Positions 48,504 through 57,345 of a stretch of 64,000 bases of DNA are shown one piece after another; the stretch's first letter is position 1; each line of letters starts with the position of its first letter. Under the pieces are notes generated by a model that worked only from the letters and a program-made list of their open reading frames with translations, was not told the origin of the DNA and ran no database searches. The stretch comes from Nitratiruptor sp. SB155-2 (GTDB lineage: Bacteria > Campylobacterota > Campylobacteria > Campylobacterales > Nitratiruptoraceae). A program made the translations under genes and the position numbers. The stretch covers positions 1,508,501 to 1,572,500 of the forward strand of contig NC_009662.1 of NCBI RefSeq assembly GCF_000010325.1, written 5' to 3'.

Positions 48504-48937
48504 TTTCCCTCCCTTTCAAAGATTTTCACATCTGGCTTTATTTTTTGAACTGTTTTCGTAAAAATACCTTCGCCATTTTTGATCAAATTTTTATCTTTGT
48601 CATAATGTTTTGCACTAGCAAGAGCGCAACTTGGTGATTTCGATTTGACAACGAACATATCGATATCGGGATGTTTTTGACATAAATTCAAAGCATATTT
48701 TTCAATCCATTCTGTATAATCCGTACCAGACTCATTACCGATAGCTCTTTCGTTTACTATATCGATCGTCTCTCTAGGAGTTCCCAATATAGCATCTTCA
48801 GGGCAAAAAGCGATCACCTCATCACACCCTTTCAATACCGTTTGAAGCGACTCATCTTTTTTATTACTCCCATCATATCGACAGTTATGTCCAAGCAAAC
48901 ATGCACTAACTGCTGCTTTGACCTTTTTAGACAACAC
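48500..48937 (-). CDS. DUF523-family protein
   Basis: A 145-residue protein of the widespread DUF523 family, function unknown. The signature VSACLLGHNCRYDGSNK, CPEDAILGTPRETIDIV and KSKSPSC are visible, with several cysteines that could bind a metal or Fe-S cluster. It overlaps the response-regulator gene by 11 bases and bcp by ATGA. Confidence 0.9.
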   Translation of the reverse strand: MLSKKVKAAVSACLLGHNCRYDGSNKKDESLQTVLKGCDEVIAFCPEDAILGTPRETIDIVNERAIGNESGTDYTEWIEKYALNLCQKHPDIDMFVVKSKSPSCALASAKHYDKDKNLIKNGEGIFTKTVQKIKPDVKIFEREGK

Positions 48938-50171
48938 AAACTCCTCTTGTTTTTTTCGCCATATAGAGTTTTTCGTCCGCTTTTTTTATTAGTTGATTTA
49001 ATTGCTCTTCGCTGTCACAAATTCCACATGAAAAATTGTAATATACGTTTTGACCATCATCAGTCATAATACAATCTTCATGAACTCTTTTTCGAATCCG
49101 TTCTTCTACGATCCTTTTAGCATCCTCTTTGGAACAATTTCCAAAAAAAATCACAAATTCTTCACCACCATATCGAACAACAAAATCTCCTTGCCGAAGA
49201 GAATTTTGTAAAATTTGTCCAAAGTGTCGCAACACTTCATCCCCAATACTATGTCCAAAAGTATCATTGATCTGTTTAAAATGATCCAAATCTAAAATCG
49301 CAATCGAAACAGGTTTTTGTTGACGTTTAAAATTTTCAAAAAGCTTTTGTCCCATATCAAAAAGATAATATCGGTTATAACATCCAGTTAGAGCATCTTT
49401 AATAGCCAATTCTTTGATTTTATGAAATTGCACCATAGATTTCACCACATTGTCAATACGACACACAAATTCAGCATTAAAAAAATTTTTTTTCAAAAAA
49501 TCATTAGCACCACTTTTCAAAAAACGTGTAATTACATTACTATCATCAGATGCTGTTAGAGCCACTATGCCAAAATCTTCATAAAAATATTTCTCTCGTA
49601 CATAGCGAACAAACTCTAGACCTGTTTCATTGTTTTTCAACATATAATCAACGACCAATAATTTTATATTGTGTATTTCTATCATCTGTTTTGCCGCTTT
49701 AATGCTATCTGCAATATGCACTTTCGTATAAGGATAATATATAGCAAAAAAATGTTGCAAAAACTTTTGAAAAGAGGGCGAATCATCAAGAATCAAAACT
49801 TCATGTTCATCCAAAAATTCTAAAATAGTCAACTTTGTAACGAGATAATCTAAACGGACCATATCCCGCTTAATAATAAAATCAATCACCCTTTTTTTTG
49901 TATATTTCTCAAAAACTTCCAAAGATTCTGAAGCGGTAATTACGATAACAGGTTTTTTATTGGCAATTAACTCATCGATGAGTTCACACTCATTGCAATC
50001 TGGCAAATAGATGTCAAGCAAAACAAACTTATACTCATCCAACGATGGCAATTGCTTGAACTCCGCATAACTTGAAATATGAGTGACTTCGTATGATAAT
50101 TGCGATTCTAAGACATTTTTAATATTTTTTGCATAGAATCTATCATCTTCTATCAACAATATCTTTCTCAT
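48927..50171 (-). CDS. response regulator diguanylate cyclase (REC-REC-GGDEF)
   Basis: A 414-residue protein with two receiver domains and a GGDEF domain. Phospho-acceptors are likely D53 (VLLDIYLPD) and D175 (LVVDYMLKNN). The GGDEF part has DALTGCYNRYYLFDM, LDLDHFKQINDTFGHSIGDE and the active site VRYGGEEF. A canonical inhibitory-site RxxD (RQGD) lies five residues before GGEEF, so product inhibition is expected. The layout is PleD-like. No histidine kinase is nearby. It is coupled to the aldehyde dehydrogenase gene (ATGA), an unusual partner. Confidence 0.92.
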   Translation of the reverse strand: MRKILLIEDDRFYAKNIKNVLESQLSYEVTHISSYAEFKQLPSLDEYKFVLLDIYLPDCNECELIDELIANKKPVIVITASESLEVFEKYTKKRVIDFIIKRDMVRLDYLVTKLTILEFLDEHEVLILDDSPSFQKFLQHFFAIYYPYTKVHIADSIKAAKQMIEIHNIKLLVVDYMLKNNETGLEFVRYVREKYFYEDFGIVALTASDDSNVITRFLKSGANDFLKKNFFNAEFVCRIDNVVKSMVQFHKIKELAIKDALTGCYNRYYLFDMGQKLFENFKRQQKPVSIAILDLDHFKQINDTFGHSIGDEVLRHFGQILQNSLRQGDFVVRYGGEEFVIFFGNCSKEDAKRIVEERIRKRVHEDCIMTDDGQNVYYNFSCGICDSEEQLNQLIKKADEKLYMAKKTRGVCVV

Positions 50172-51589
50172 ACAATAACCACCGATTTGAGTTCTGTATA
50201 CTCTTCCAATGCAAACTTTGGTCCTTCCCGGCCAATGCCAGAATATTTCACACCCCCATATGGCTGAATGTCAAAGCGAAGAGTTGGTATATCATTGATT
50301 ACTACACCTCCAGCCTCGGCATCATCGATAAAACGTTTGATCAATTCGATATCTCTTGTAAAAATAGAAAACTGCAAGCCATATGGCGAATCGTTCATTT
50401 TTCCGATCGCCTCTTCATAGCTTTGCACTTTCACAAGAGAAACGATCGGAGCAAACACCTCTTCACACACAATCTCCATATCATCCGTTACATCGGCCAA
50501 AATGGCCGGATAAAAATATTTTCCTTCCCTCTTTCCTTCCAACATGGCTCTAGCCCCTGCCTTTATAGCACTTTGCACCCATCTTTCCGCCCTCATTGCC
50601 GCCTCTTCGTTGATGAGCGGTCCCATGAAGGTATCTGGCTCATAAGGATCACCAACTTTGAGCTTTTTCGTATCATTAGCTAAAGCTTGTGCGAACTCTT
50701 CATAAATTGCCTCATGCACATAGATTCGCTGCAAACTGATGCACACCTGCCCACTGTTGACAAAGGCTCCCACGGCGCATCTGCTTGCAGCCTGGTTGAT
50801 ATCGGCATCTTTATCGATAAAGGTAGCTGCATTTCCACCAAGCTCCAGACTCACCTTCTTGATACCGGCATTTTTCATGATAATCTTTCCAACAGGAACG
50901 CTTCCGGTAAAACTGATCTTTCTTGGAATCTCACTCGTTACAAGTGCATTTCCCACTTCAGCATCTCCATACACAAGGCTGAGCATATCGGGCACCGCGT
51001 ATTCGCTTTCGATAAAAAGCTTAGCCAGTTTATACCCGGTCAGTGGTGCTTCAGGAGTCGGTTTGTACACAACACTGTTACCGGCGACCAAAGCGGGAGC
51101 CAGCTTATGGACTGAGAGGTTGAGTGGAAAGTTAAAAGGCGTAATGGCAACAACGACGCCAAGCGGAACTCTTTTATAATAGCTCATCGTTCTTCGTCCG
51201 CTTTGGGTCGCATCGGTATTGATTGTCTCACCGCTTAAACTTACTGCGAAATCGGCACTGAGCTCTATCGTTTCAATAGCTCGCTGCACTTCCACTCGGC
51301 TAAAAGTGATAGGTTTGCCCACCTCTTTGGTGATTGTCAGAGCAAACTCCTCCTTTTGCTCTTTCAGCTTTGCCGCCACATCTCTTAACCAGGCTACTCT
51401 TTGAGAAAGAGGAATGATGTTTTTATATTTTTGAAAAGCTTTTTGAGCGATTTGCAACGCTTTTATTGCATCTTGGGCATCACACTTTGGATATTTTGCA
51501 ACTACTTTGTCGTTAAAGGGGCTTCGATGCTCTTCCCACTCCTCTTTGTCTGCAGGAGTTGATCCAAAATATATTTTCGCCTCTTCCAT
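50168..51589 (-). CDS. NAD(P)-dependent aldehyde dehydrogenase family protein
   Basis: A 473-residue ALDH. Cofactor and catalytic motifs are ITPFNFPLNLSVHKLAPAL, FTGSVPVGKIIM, the Glu in VSLELGGNAATFI and the catalytic Cys in FVNSGQVCISLQRIYVH. The closest family members are lactaldehyde or non-phosphorylating glyceraldehyde-3-phosphate dehydrogenases; the substrate cannot be settled. It is the first gene of the operon with a c-di-GMP cyclase, DUF523 and Bcp. Confidence 0.88.
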   Translation of the reverse strand: MEEAKIYFGSTPADKEEWEEHRSPFNDKVVAKYPKCDAQDAIKALQIAQKAFQKYKNIIPLSQRVAWLRDVAAKLKEQKEEFALTITKEVGKPITFSRVEVQRAIETIELSADFAVSLSGETINTDATQSGRRTMSYYKRVPLGVVVAITPFNFPLNLSVHKLAPALVAGNSVVYKPTPEAPLTGYKLAKLFIESEYAVPDMLSLVYGDAEVGNALVTSEIPRKISFTGSVPVGKIIMKNAGIKKVSLELGGNAATFIDKDADINQAASRCAVGAFVNSGQVCISLQRIYVHEAIYEEFAQALANDTKKLKVGDPYEPDTFMGPLINEEAAMRAERWVQSAIKAGARAMLEGKREGKYFYPAILADVTDDMEIVCEEVFAPIVSLVKVQSYEEAIGKMNDSPYGLQFSIFTRDIELIKRFIDDAEAGGVVINDIPTLRFDIQPYGGVKYSGIGREGPKFALEEYTELKSVVIV

Positions 51590-51706
51590 AGCGACTCCTT
51601 AAGCATGCTTTTAGGCTGATTATAACCTATTTCTTTTTAAACATTATTTTGATAGACTTGGGCCTAATTTACTATTAAGATTTTTCAACAAAAGGGAACA
51701 GTTTTC

Positions 51707-52621
51707 ATGGAAAAAGCACAATATATCTGGATGAATGGAGCTTTCGTCAACTGGGATGATGCAAAAGTGCACGTTCTTACACACACACTTCATTACGGTA
51801 ACGGTGTTTTTGAAGGAACAAGAGCATATAAAACCCAAAAAGGGCTAGCTATTTTCAGACTTCGTGATCATACGAAACGGCTGCTCAATTCTGCAAAAAT
51901 CACGGCAATCAAATGTCCCTATTCTCTAGAAGAGTTGGAAGAGGCTCAGATCGAACTTTTGCGAAAAAACAGTTTCGACGGTAATGTTTACATCCGACCA
52001 CTCATCTATTTGGGATATGGCGTGATGGGTCTTTATCATGTCAATGCACCTGTAGAGGTAGCAATTGCCGCATGGAAATGGGGAAGCTATCTGGGTGACG
52101 AAGGACTCGAACATGGAATTCGGGTCAAAATCAGCTCTTTTGCCAGAAACAGTGTCAAATCGACAATGGGCAAAGCCAAAGCGGTAGCCAATTATCTCAA
52201 CTCCCAAATGGCGAAATTTGAAGCACTGGAAGCGGGATATGAAGAGGCGCTGCTTCTTGATGATGAAGGATTTGTCGCTGAAGGCAGCGGAGAATGCCTA
52301 TTTATTGTCCGAGACGGGGTGCTCATCTCCCCTCCAAACGACAATTCACTTGAATCCATCACGCAAGACACCATTTTGAAAATTGCAAAGGAAAAAGGGT
52401 TGCCGATTGAGAGAAGACGTATAACAAGAGATGAAGTCTATATCTGCGATGAAGCCTTTTTCACAGGAACAGCTGCAGAAGTGACACCGATCAAAGAGGT
52501 GGATGGACGCATCATCGGAAATGGAAAACGAGGACCTGTTACCCAGGAACTCCAATCAGCATATTTCGATATCGTCTATGGACGAAATCCAGCATATGAA
52601 CATATGCTGACATATATTTAA
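51707..52621 (+). CDS. ilvE: branched-chain amino acid aminotransferase
   Basis: Fold-type IV PLP enzyme for Val, Leu and Ile synthesis. The N-terminal WMNGAFVNWDDAKVHVLTHT, GVFEGTRAYKT, the likely PLP lysine K158 in GKAKAVANYLNSQM and the C-terminal EAFFTGTAAEVTPIKEVDGR are standard. Length is 304. It is followed after nine bases by the SPFH gene and then hisIE. Confidence 0.95.
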   Translation: MEKAQYIWMNGAFVNWDDAKVHVLTHTLHYGNGVFEGTRAYKTQKGLAIFRLRDHTKRLLNSAKITAIKCPYSLEELEEAQIELLRKNSFDGNVYIRPLIYLGYGVMGLYHVNAPVEVAIAAWKWGSYLGDEGLEHGIRVKISSFARNSVKSTMGKAKAVANYLNSQMAKFEALEAGYEEALLLDDEGFVAEGSGECLFIVRDGVLISPPNDNSLESITQDTILKIAKEKGLPIERRRITRDEVYICDEAFFTGTAAEVTPIKEVDGRIIGNGKRGPVTQELQSAYFDIVYGRNPAYEHMLTYI

Positions 52622-52630
52622 GGAGGCAAA

Positions 52631-53683
52631 ATGCCAGCAGATTTGAATGATTATTTTAAAAACAAGATGGATGATAACGGTGGAGAAAACAGAGCTCCAC
52701 AGTTTTTGAAAGATTTTAGTAAAAAAGCGACAATTCTTTATGTCATTTTGGCCATAGCGGTATTACTTATCATTGCAAAACCCTATACCATTATACAGTC
52801 TGGCGAAGTGGGTATCAAAGTGACAGCGGGAAAATTTGATCCAATTCCTTTGGCTCCCGGTATCCACTTTTTTATCCCAGGTATTCAAAAGATCATTAAA
52901 GTCGATACAAAAGTACGGATCATCAACTACAAAAGTGAACGTGACACCTCTTTTGGCAATGTCAACGAAGGCATCATCGAAAAACCGGCAATTACCGTTC
53001 TGGATGCCAGGGGGCTTCCCGTCAGTATCGATTTGACGGTACAGTATCGACTCAATCCAGCAAACGCTCCCCAAACGATTGCCACGTGGGGTCTAAGTTG
53101 GGAAGAGAAACTCATCAACGCCGTTGTTCGAGAAGTGGTACGAAATGTCATCGGCCGATACAAAGCAGAAGAGCTTCCAGTGAAGCGAAACGAAATAGCG
53201 GCACTTATTGAACAAGAGATACGAAAAAAGATCGATAGTTTCAAAAATAAACCAGTTTTTCTAGAGTCTGTACAGCTTCGTGAAATCAATCTCCCACCAA
53301 AAATCAAAGAGCAGATTGAGCGCGTTCAAATCGCAAAGCAAGAAGCCGAGAGAATGAAATATGAAGTAGAAAAAGCAAGACAAGAGGCTGAAAAAAGAGC
53401 CGCTCAGGCAAGAGGAGAAGCAGAGGCGAAAAAGATTCGCGCACAAGGGGAAGCAGAACGAATCATGATCGAAGCGAAAGCAAAGGCGCAGGCAAATACA
53501 GTGATTGCAAAAAGCGTAACACCAGAACTTCTTCGCCTCAAACAGATCGAGATTCAAGGGAAATTCAACGAAGCATTGAAAGTCAATAAAGATGCAAAAC
53601 TTTTCTTGACTCCAGGTGGTGCTGTACCAAATATCTGGATCGATAGTAAAGATAATCAAAAAGCAACCTCCATTTCTCGATAA
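52631..53683 (+). CDS. SPFH/prohibitin-family membrane protein
   Basis: A 350-residue protein with one N-terminal membrane helix (about 33-54), an SPFH domain (QSGEVGIKVTAGKF, APGIHFFIPGIQ, SIDLTVQYRLNP) and a long Ala/Glu/Arg coiled coil (about 225-290). HflK/HflC-like and prohibitin-like proteins form large membrane rings and control proteases or membrane domains. AAGGAGG precedes the ATG. Orthologues are general in Campylobacterota. Confidence 0.9.
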   Translation: MPADLNDYFKNKMDDNGGENRAPQFLKDFSKKATILYVILAIAVLLIIAKPYTIIQSGEVGIKVTAGKFDPIPLAPGIHFFIPGIQKIIKVDTKVRIINYKSERDTSFGNVNEGIIEKPAITVLDARGLPVSIDLTVQYRLNPANAPQTIATWGLSWEEKLINAVVREVVRNVIGRYKAEELPVKRNEIAALIEQEIRKKIDSFKNKPVFLESVQLREINLPPKIKEQIERVQIAKQEAERMKYEVEKARQEAEKRAAQARGEAEAKKIRAQGEAERIMIEAKAKAQANTVIAKSVTPELLRLKQIEIQGKFNEALKVNKDAKLFLTPGGAVPNIWIDSKDNQKATSISR

Positions 53684-53685
53684 CG

Positions 53686-53699
53686 GCGGGACTTCCCGC
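53686..53699 (+). other. small hairpin before hisIE
   Basis: GCGGG-ACTT-CCCGC between the SPFH stop and the hisIE ribosome-binding site. It may tune expression of hisIE or be a weak attenuator; no T run follows. Confidence 0.4.
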
Positions 53700-53715
53700 T
53701 TCATAAAGGAAAACT

Positions 53716-54390
53716 ATGCAATTTTCCATCGACTGGGAAAAACATCCACTCATTCCAGCCATCGTTCAAGATGTGGATACAAAAGAAGTGTTGATGCTTG
53801 CATACATGAATAAAGAGGCTTTACAAAAAACGCTTTCTACCGGATTTGCACACTACTATTCCAGAAGCCGCCAAAAACTGTGGAAAAAGGGCGAAAGCAG
53901 CGGTAATGTACAAAAAGTGGAAAGAGTGAAGCTTGATTGTGACAGTGATACACTCTTGCTTGAAGTAAAACAGCAGGGACCTGCGTGTCATACGGGAAGA
54001 AAAAGCTGTTTTTATAAAGATTTAAAAAATGGACAAATCACAAGCGAACCTATCCAAAACCCGGATGAAATGTATGAGGATATTGTCGATAGGCTCTATC
54101 ATGTTATCCAGGAGAAAAAAGAGGCCGATCCTTCACAATCATGGACAGCAAAGCTCTTTAGCAAAGGGGAAAACAGCATCCTCAAAAAAGTGGTGGAAGA
54201 AGCCGGCGAGTTCTGTTTTGCCGTCAAAGATAATGACAAAGAACAAATCATCTATGAATGTGCCGACCTCGTCTACCATACATTAGTGGCGCTTGCGAGC
54301 AAAGATATTTCTCCAGAATTAATTAGAAAAGAGCTAAAAAGGCGATTTGGAATAAGCGGTATAGAAGAAAAAGCTTCAAGGAGTAAATGA
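53716..54390 (+). CDS. hisI: bifunctional phosphoribosyl-AMP cyclohydrolase/phosphoribosyl-ATP pyrophosphatase HisIE
   Basis: Second and third steps of histidine synthesis. The HisI part (about 1-110) has VQDVDTKEVLMLAYMNKEAL, SRSRQKLWKKGESSGN, the metal-binding LDCDSDTLLLEVKQ and CHTGRKSCFY. The HisE part (about 125-224) has KKVVEEAGEFCFAVKD and ECADLVYHTLVALA. The two domains are fused in one protein of 224 residues. It overlaps the RNase T2 gene. Confidence 0.96.
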   Translation: MQFSIDWEKHPLIPAIVQDVDTKEVLMLAYMNKEALQKTLSTGFAHYYSRSRQKLWKKGESSGNVQKVERVKLDCDSDTLLLEVKQQGPACHTGRKSCFYKDLKNGQITSEPIQNPDEMYEDIVDRLYHVIQEKKEADPSQSWTAKLFSKGENSILKKVVEEAGEFCFAVKDNDKEQIIYECADLVYHTLVALASKDISPELIRKELKRRFGISGIEEKASRSK

Positions 54391-55046
54391 TGAAAAAGCT
54401 ATTCGCACTTCTCCTTCTTAGTTCTGCTCTTCTTGCTGAGAGTGCCGTATTGGCAGCACAATGGTACCCCTCCGTTTGCAAAGTCAAACACTACAAAACT
54501 TGCAAAAAACCGATAGAGTACTGGCAAACACATTTTACCCTTCATGGACTGTGGCCACAGAAAAAAGAGTACTGCAATGTCCCAGCGAGAGCCAAAATCC
54601 TTGATAAAAAAAGGGAGTGGAAAGCTTTGCCAACACTTGTCAATCCATCCATGATGGAACTTCTTGTCACCTATATGCCAGGTGCTCTTGCAGGACTGCA
54701 TAAGCATGAGTACGTCAAACATGGAAGTTGTCTCAGCCCAAATCCTGACTTTTACTTTCTTACCTCTTTTTCACTCCTTTCTCAACTCAATAACACCCCA
54801 ATACGCCTTTTCTTTTTGAAAAACAGAGGTAAGAGGGTTCAGACTGCAAAAATTGCAAAACTGTTCGATAAAGCATTTTTCGAAGGTGCCGGAAAGCGAG
54901 TTCGATTCGTTTGTGAAAAGGGATACTTGACAGAACTTCGAATAAATCTTGCCGGAGATATTATACCACAAAGCTACCTGTATGATCTTTTGCGCCAGGC
55001 AAAACCCACAAAAAGAGGGTGCAAACTTGGCAAAATCGGCCGTTAG
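54390..55046 (+). CDS. secreted ribonuclease T2-family protein
   Basis: Periplasmic RNase cleaving single-stranded RNA. The signal peptide is MKKLFALLLLSSALLAESAV. Conserved active-site segments are FTLHGLWPQK with H52 and HKHEYVKHGSC with E107 and H111; cysteines C30, C38, C62 and C114 could form disulfides. I prefer the second ATG (54390, 218 residues), six bases after AAGGAG, to that at 54387. It is co-transcribed with hisIE and convergent with a radical SAM gene. Probable role: RNA scavenging; possibly acquired by transfer. Confidence 0.92.
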   Translation: MKKLFALLLLSSALLAESAVLAAQWYPSVCKVKHYKTCKKPIEYWQTHFTLHGLWPQKKEYCNVPARAKILDKKREWKALPTLVNPSMMELLVTYMPGALAGLHKHEYVKHGSCLSPNPDFYFLTSFSLLSQLNNTPIRLFFLKNRGKRVQTAKIAKLFDKAFFEGAGKRVRFVCEKGYLTELRINLAGDIIPQSYLYDLLRQAKPTKRGCKLGKIGR

Positions 55047-55994
55047 TTAGTATATATACCCCTCTTTTCGTAAGGCTTTGCGAATCCGATGCAGTTGATC
55101 GTTTTTGTCGCTGCACCACTCGGGGGCCAAAAGAGTATCATCACCGATCCCTGCGCTCACTCTTTGAATAACCATATCTTTAGGCAGTATCTTTATCGCT
55201 TCAACAAGAGTTTCGATATAGGTCTCTTGCGAAATAGGAGTAAATTTTCCCTTCATGTAATCAACTGCCAAAGCGGTATTTTTCACCACATACAGTGGAT
55301 GGATCTTAATGGAGTCGATCCCCCACTCTATCGATTTTTTGACAGTTTGCAGCATCATGTCAGGCGTTTCATCTGGCAAACCAAATATAACATGCCCGCA
55401 AACTTTTAGTCCTTTTTCCTTACTTTTTCTTATCCATTCCTCCACGTTGGCCGCATCGTGCCCTCTATTGATCTTTTGAAGCGTCTCATCAAAAATAGAT
55501 TGGATACCATATTCGATCCAGATCTCGTACTCTTGTGAAAGGTCAGCCAAATAATCCAAAATCTGTTCTGTAACGCTATCACTTCTGGTACCAATACTCA
55601 ATCCAACACATTGTGGCTGTTTGAGCGCTTCAGTGTAGAGGGTTTTGAGCGTATCCAAAGGAGCGTATGTATTGGTAAAAGCTTGGAAGTAAGCTAAGAA
55701 TTTTTCGTAGCCAAGCTTTTCATAGTGCGCTTTCGTTCCAGTGTACTGAAAACGGATCTCTTGCAACTGCTTTTGTAAAAGAGGATTCTCCTTGCTATCT
55801 GGAGACAAAAAGATCTTCTTTGATTTCGATAAATTTGGACTGAAAGATTCATTCTCACAAAAGGTACATCCCCCTTTGGCCACCCGCCCATCGATATTGG
55901 GACAGGTGAAGCCCGAGAGCCCCAGGGGAACCTTTTTGACTCGTACTCCAAAACGTTTTTTACAGTATCTTCCAAATGTCAGTAGTCGTCTCAA
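55047..55994 (-). CDS. TIGR01212-family radical SAM protein (YhcC-like)
   Basis: A 315-residue radical SAM protein of unknown reaction. The Fe-S motif is the spaced C-x12-C-x2-C in LSGFTCPNIDGRVAKGGC then TFCEN. HVIFGLPDETPDMMLQTV and GIQSIFDETLQKINRGHD are family signatures. A tRNA or protein modification role has been suggested for relatives but is not assigned. It precedes purF on the coding strand's 3' side, nine bases apart. Confidence 0.9.
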   Translation of the reverse strand: MRRLLTFGRYCKKRFGVRVKKVPLGLSGFTCPNIDGRVAKGGCTFCENESFSPNLSKSKKIFLSPDSKENPLLQKQLQEIRFQYTGTKAHYEKLGYEKFLAYFQAFTNTYAPLDTLKTLYTEALKQPQCVGLSIGTRSDSVTEQILDYLADLSQEYEIWIEYGIQSIFDETLQKINRGHDAANVEEWIRKSKEKGLKVCGHVIFGLPDETPDMMLQTVKKSIEWGIDSIKIHPLYVVKNTALAVDYMKGKFTPISQETYIETLVEAIKILPKDMVIQRVSAGIGDDTLLAPEWCSDKNDQLHRIRKALRKEGYIY

Positions 55995-56003
55995 TCCGAT
56001 CCT

Positions 56004-57344
56004 CTAGTTTTTGTTTGGCACTGGATAATTGCCATCAAAACATGCCATACAATAGCTTTGATCGTTTCCGACACTTCGAATTAATCCAGGAATAGAAAGA
56101 TAGGCTAAGGTATCTGCACCTATATATTTTCGTGTCTCTTCGATGCTGAGTCTAGAACTGATGAGCTCCTCTTTCGTAGGTGTATCCACACCGTAATAGC
56201 ATGGGCCCGTTGTAGGAGGTGCGGAGATTCTCATATGCACCTCTTTTGCACCAAACTCTTTCAAAATTGAGACAATTTTTTTGCTTGTTGTTCCTCGTAC
56301 GATACTGTCATCGATAACGATAAGCCTTTTTCCCTGTATCACATTTTTGATCGGATTGAGTTTCATCTTCACCTTAAGATCTCTGATCTCTTGCGTAGGC
56401 TCAATGAAAGTTCTTCCCACATAGTGGTTTCGTATGATACCAAGTTCAAAAGGGATTCCACTCTCTTCACTGTACCCTATAGCCGATGCTACACCGCTAT
56501 CTGGGACAGGGACGACCATATCCGCCTCTACGGGATACTCCTTTGCAAGCTCTCTCCCCATTTTTTTGCGCAGTTCATACACATTTTTTCCAAATATATT
56601 GCTATCAGGTCTTGCAAAATAGATATATTCAAAAATACACTTTGCCGGAGTCGGATCAAAAACCTGAATACTTTGTGGCTCTTTATTCTCTTCGAAAACG
56701 AGAAGTTCACCCGGTTTCACATCCCGAACATATTCAGCCCCGATCAGATCGAAAGCACAGGTTTCACTGGCCACTACCCAGCCTTCACCAAGTCTTCCAA
56801 GCACCAATGGTCGAAACCCATAGGGATCTCGCATAGCAAACATCTTTTTCCTGCTCAAAAGAATCATCGAATATGCACCCTCGATTTTATGCAGGGCTTC
56901 GATGATTCGATCATACAGATACTCTTTTTGACTCCTGGCAATCAGATGGATGATGTTTTCCGTATCCATAAATGTCTGGAAAATGGCCCCCTCTTTGATA
57001 AGATCTTTTCGTACGGGCTTTGCGTTGGTCAAATTACCGTTGTGCACGACAGCTATTTGACCAAGATCATACCTTGCAAAAATTGGCTGCGCATCAAGTA
57101 CGGAATCATCCCCGGCAGTCGAGTATCTCGTATGACCCACGGCACTGTTTCCCTCAAGCAGAGCCAGTTTTTTTTCATCAAAAACTTGCGTTACGAGTCC
57201 TCTGCCTTTGGAAATATGGATCCTCTCTCCATCGCTACTAGCGATACCGGCAGCCTCTTGACCTCTGTGCTGCAAAGAAAAAAGACCGTAATAGGCATAT
57301 TTTGCCGCCTCTGGAACATTGAATAGTCCAATTACCGAACACAT
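56004..57344 (-). CDS. purF: amidophosphoribosyltransferase
   Basis: First committed step of purine synthesis. The N-terminal nucleophile is Cys2, just after Met1 (MCSVIGLFNVPEAAKY), so no propeptide is present. LQHRGQEAAGIAS and VVHNGNLTNAKP belong to the glutaminase domain; VIDDSIVRGTTSKKIV is the PRPP site. Cysteines KCIFEYIYFARPDS, GPCYYGVDTP and YCMACFDGNYP match the four [4Fe-4S] ligands of the Bacillus type. Length is 446. Stop/start gap to dapB is one base. Confidence 0.96.
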   Translation of the reverse strand: MCSVIGLFNVPEAAKYAYYGLFSLQHRGQEAAGIASSDGERIHISKGRGLVTQVFDEKKLALLEGNSAVGHTRYSTAGDDSVLDAQPIFARYDLGQIAVVHNGNLTNAKPVRKDLIKEGAIFQTFMDTENIIHLIARSQKEYLYDRIIEALHKIEGAYSMILLSRKKMFAMRDPYGFRPLVLGRLGEGWVVASETCAFDLIGAEYVRDVKPGELLVFEENKEPQSIQVFDPTPAKCIFEYIYFARPDSNIFGKNVYELRKKMGRELAKEYPVEADMVVPVPDSGVASAIGYSEESGIPFELGIIRNHYVGRTFIEPTQEIRDLKVKMKLNPIKNVIQGKRLIVIDDSIVRGTTSKKIVSILKEFGAKEVHMRISAPPTTGPCYYGVDTPTKEELISSRLSIEETRKYIGADTLAYLSIPGLIRSVGNDQSYCMACFDGNYPVPNKN

Positions 57345-57345
57345 G

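Noticed and set aside
56391-57326. Long open frame on the plus strand opposite purF
   Set aside because: It is antisense to a clearly conserved purF, has no recognisable protein features or ribosome site, and reflects codon bias of the real gene.
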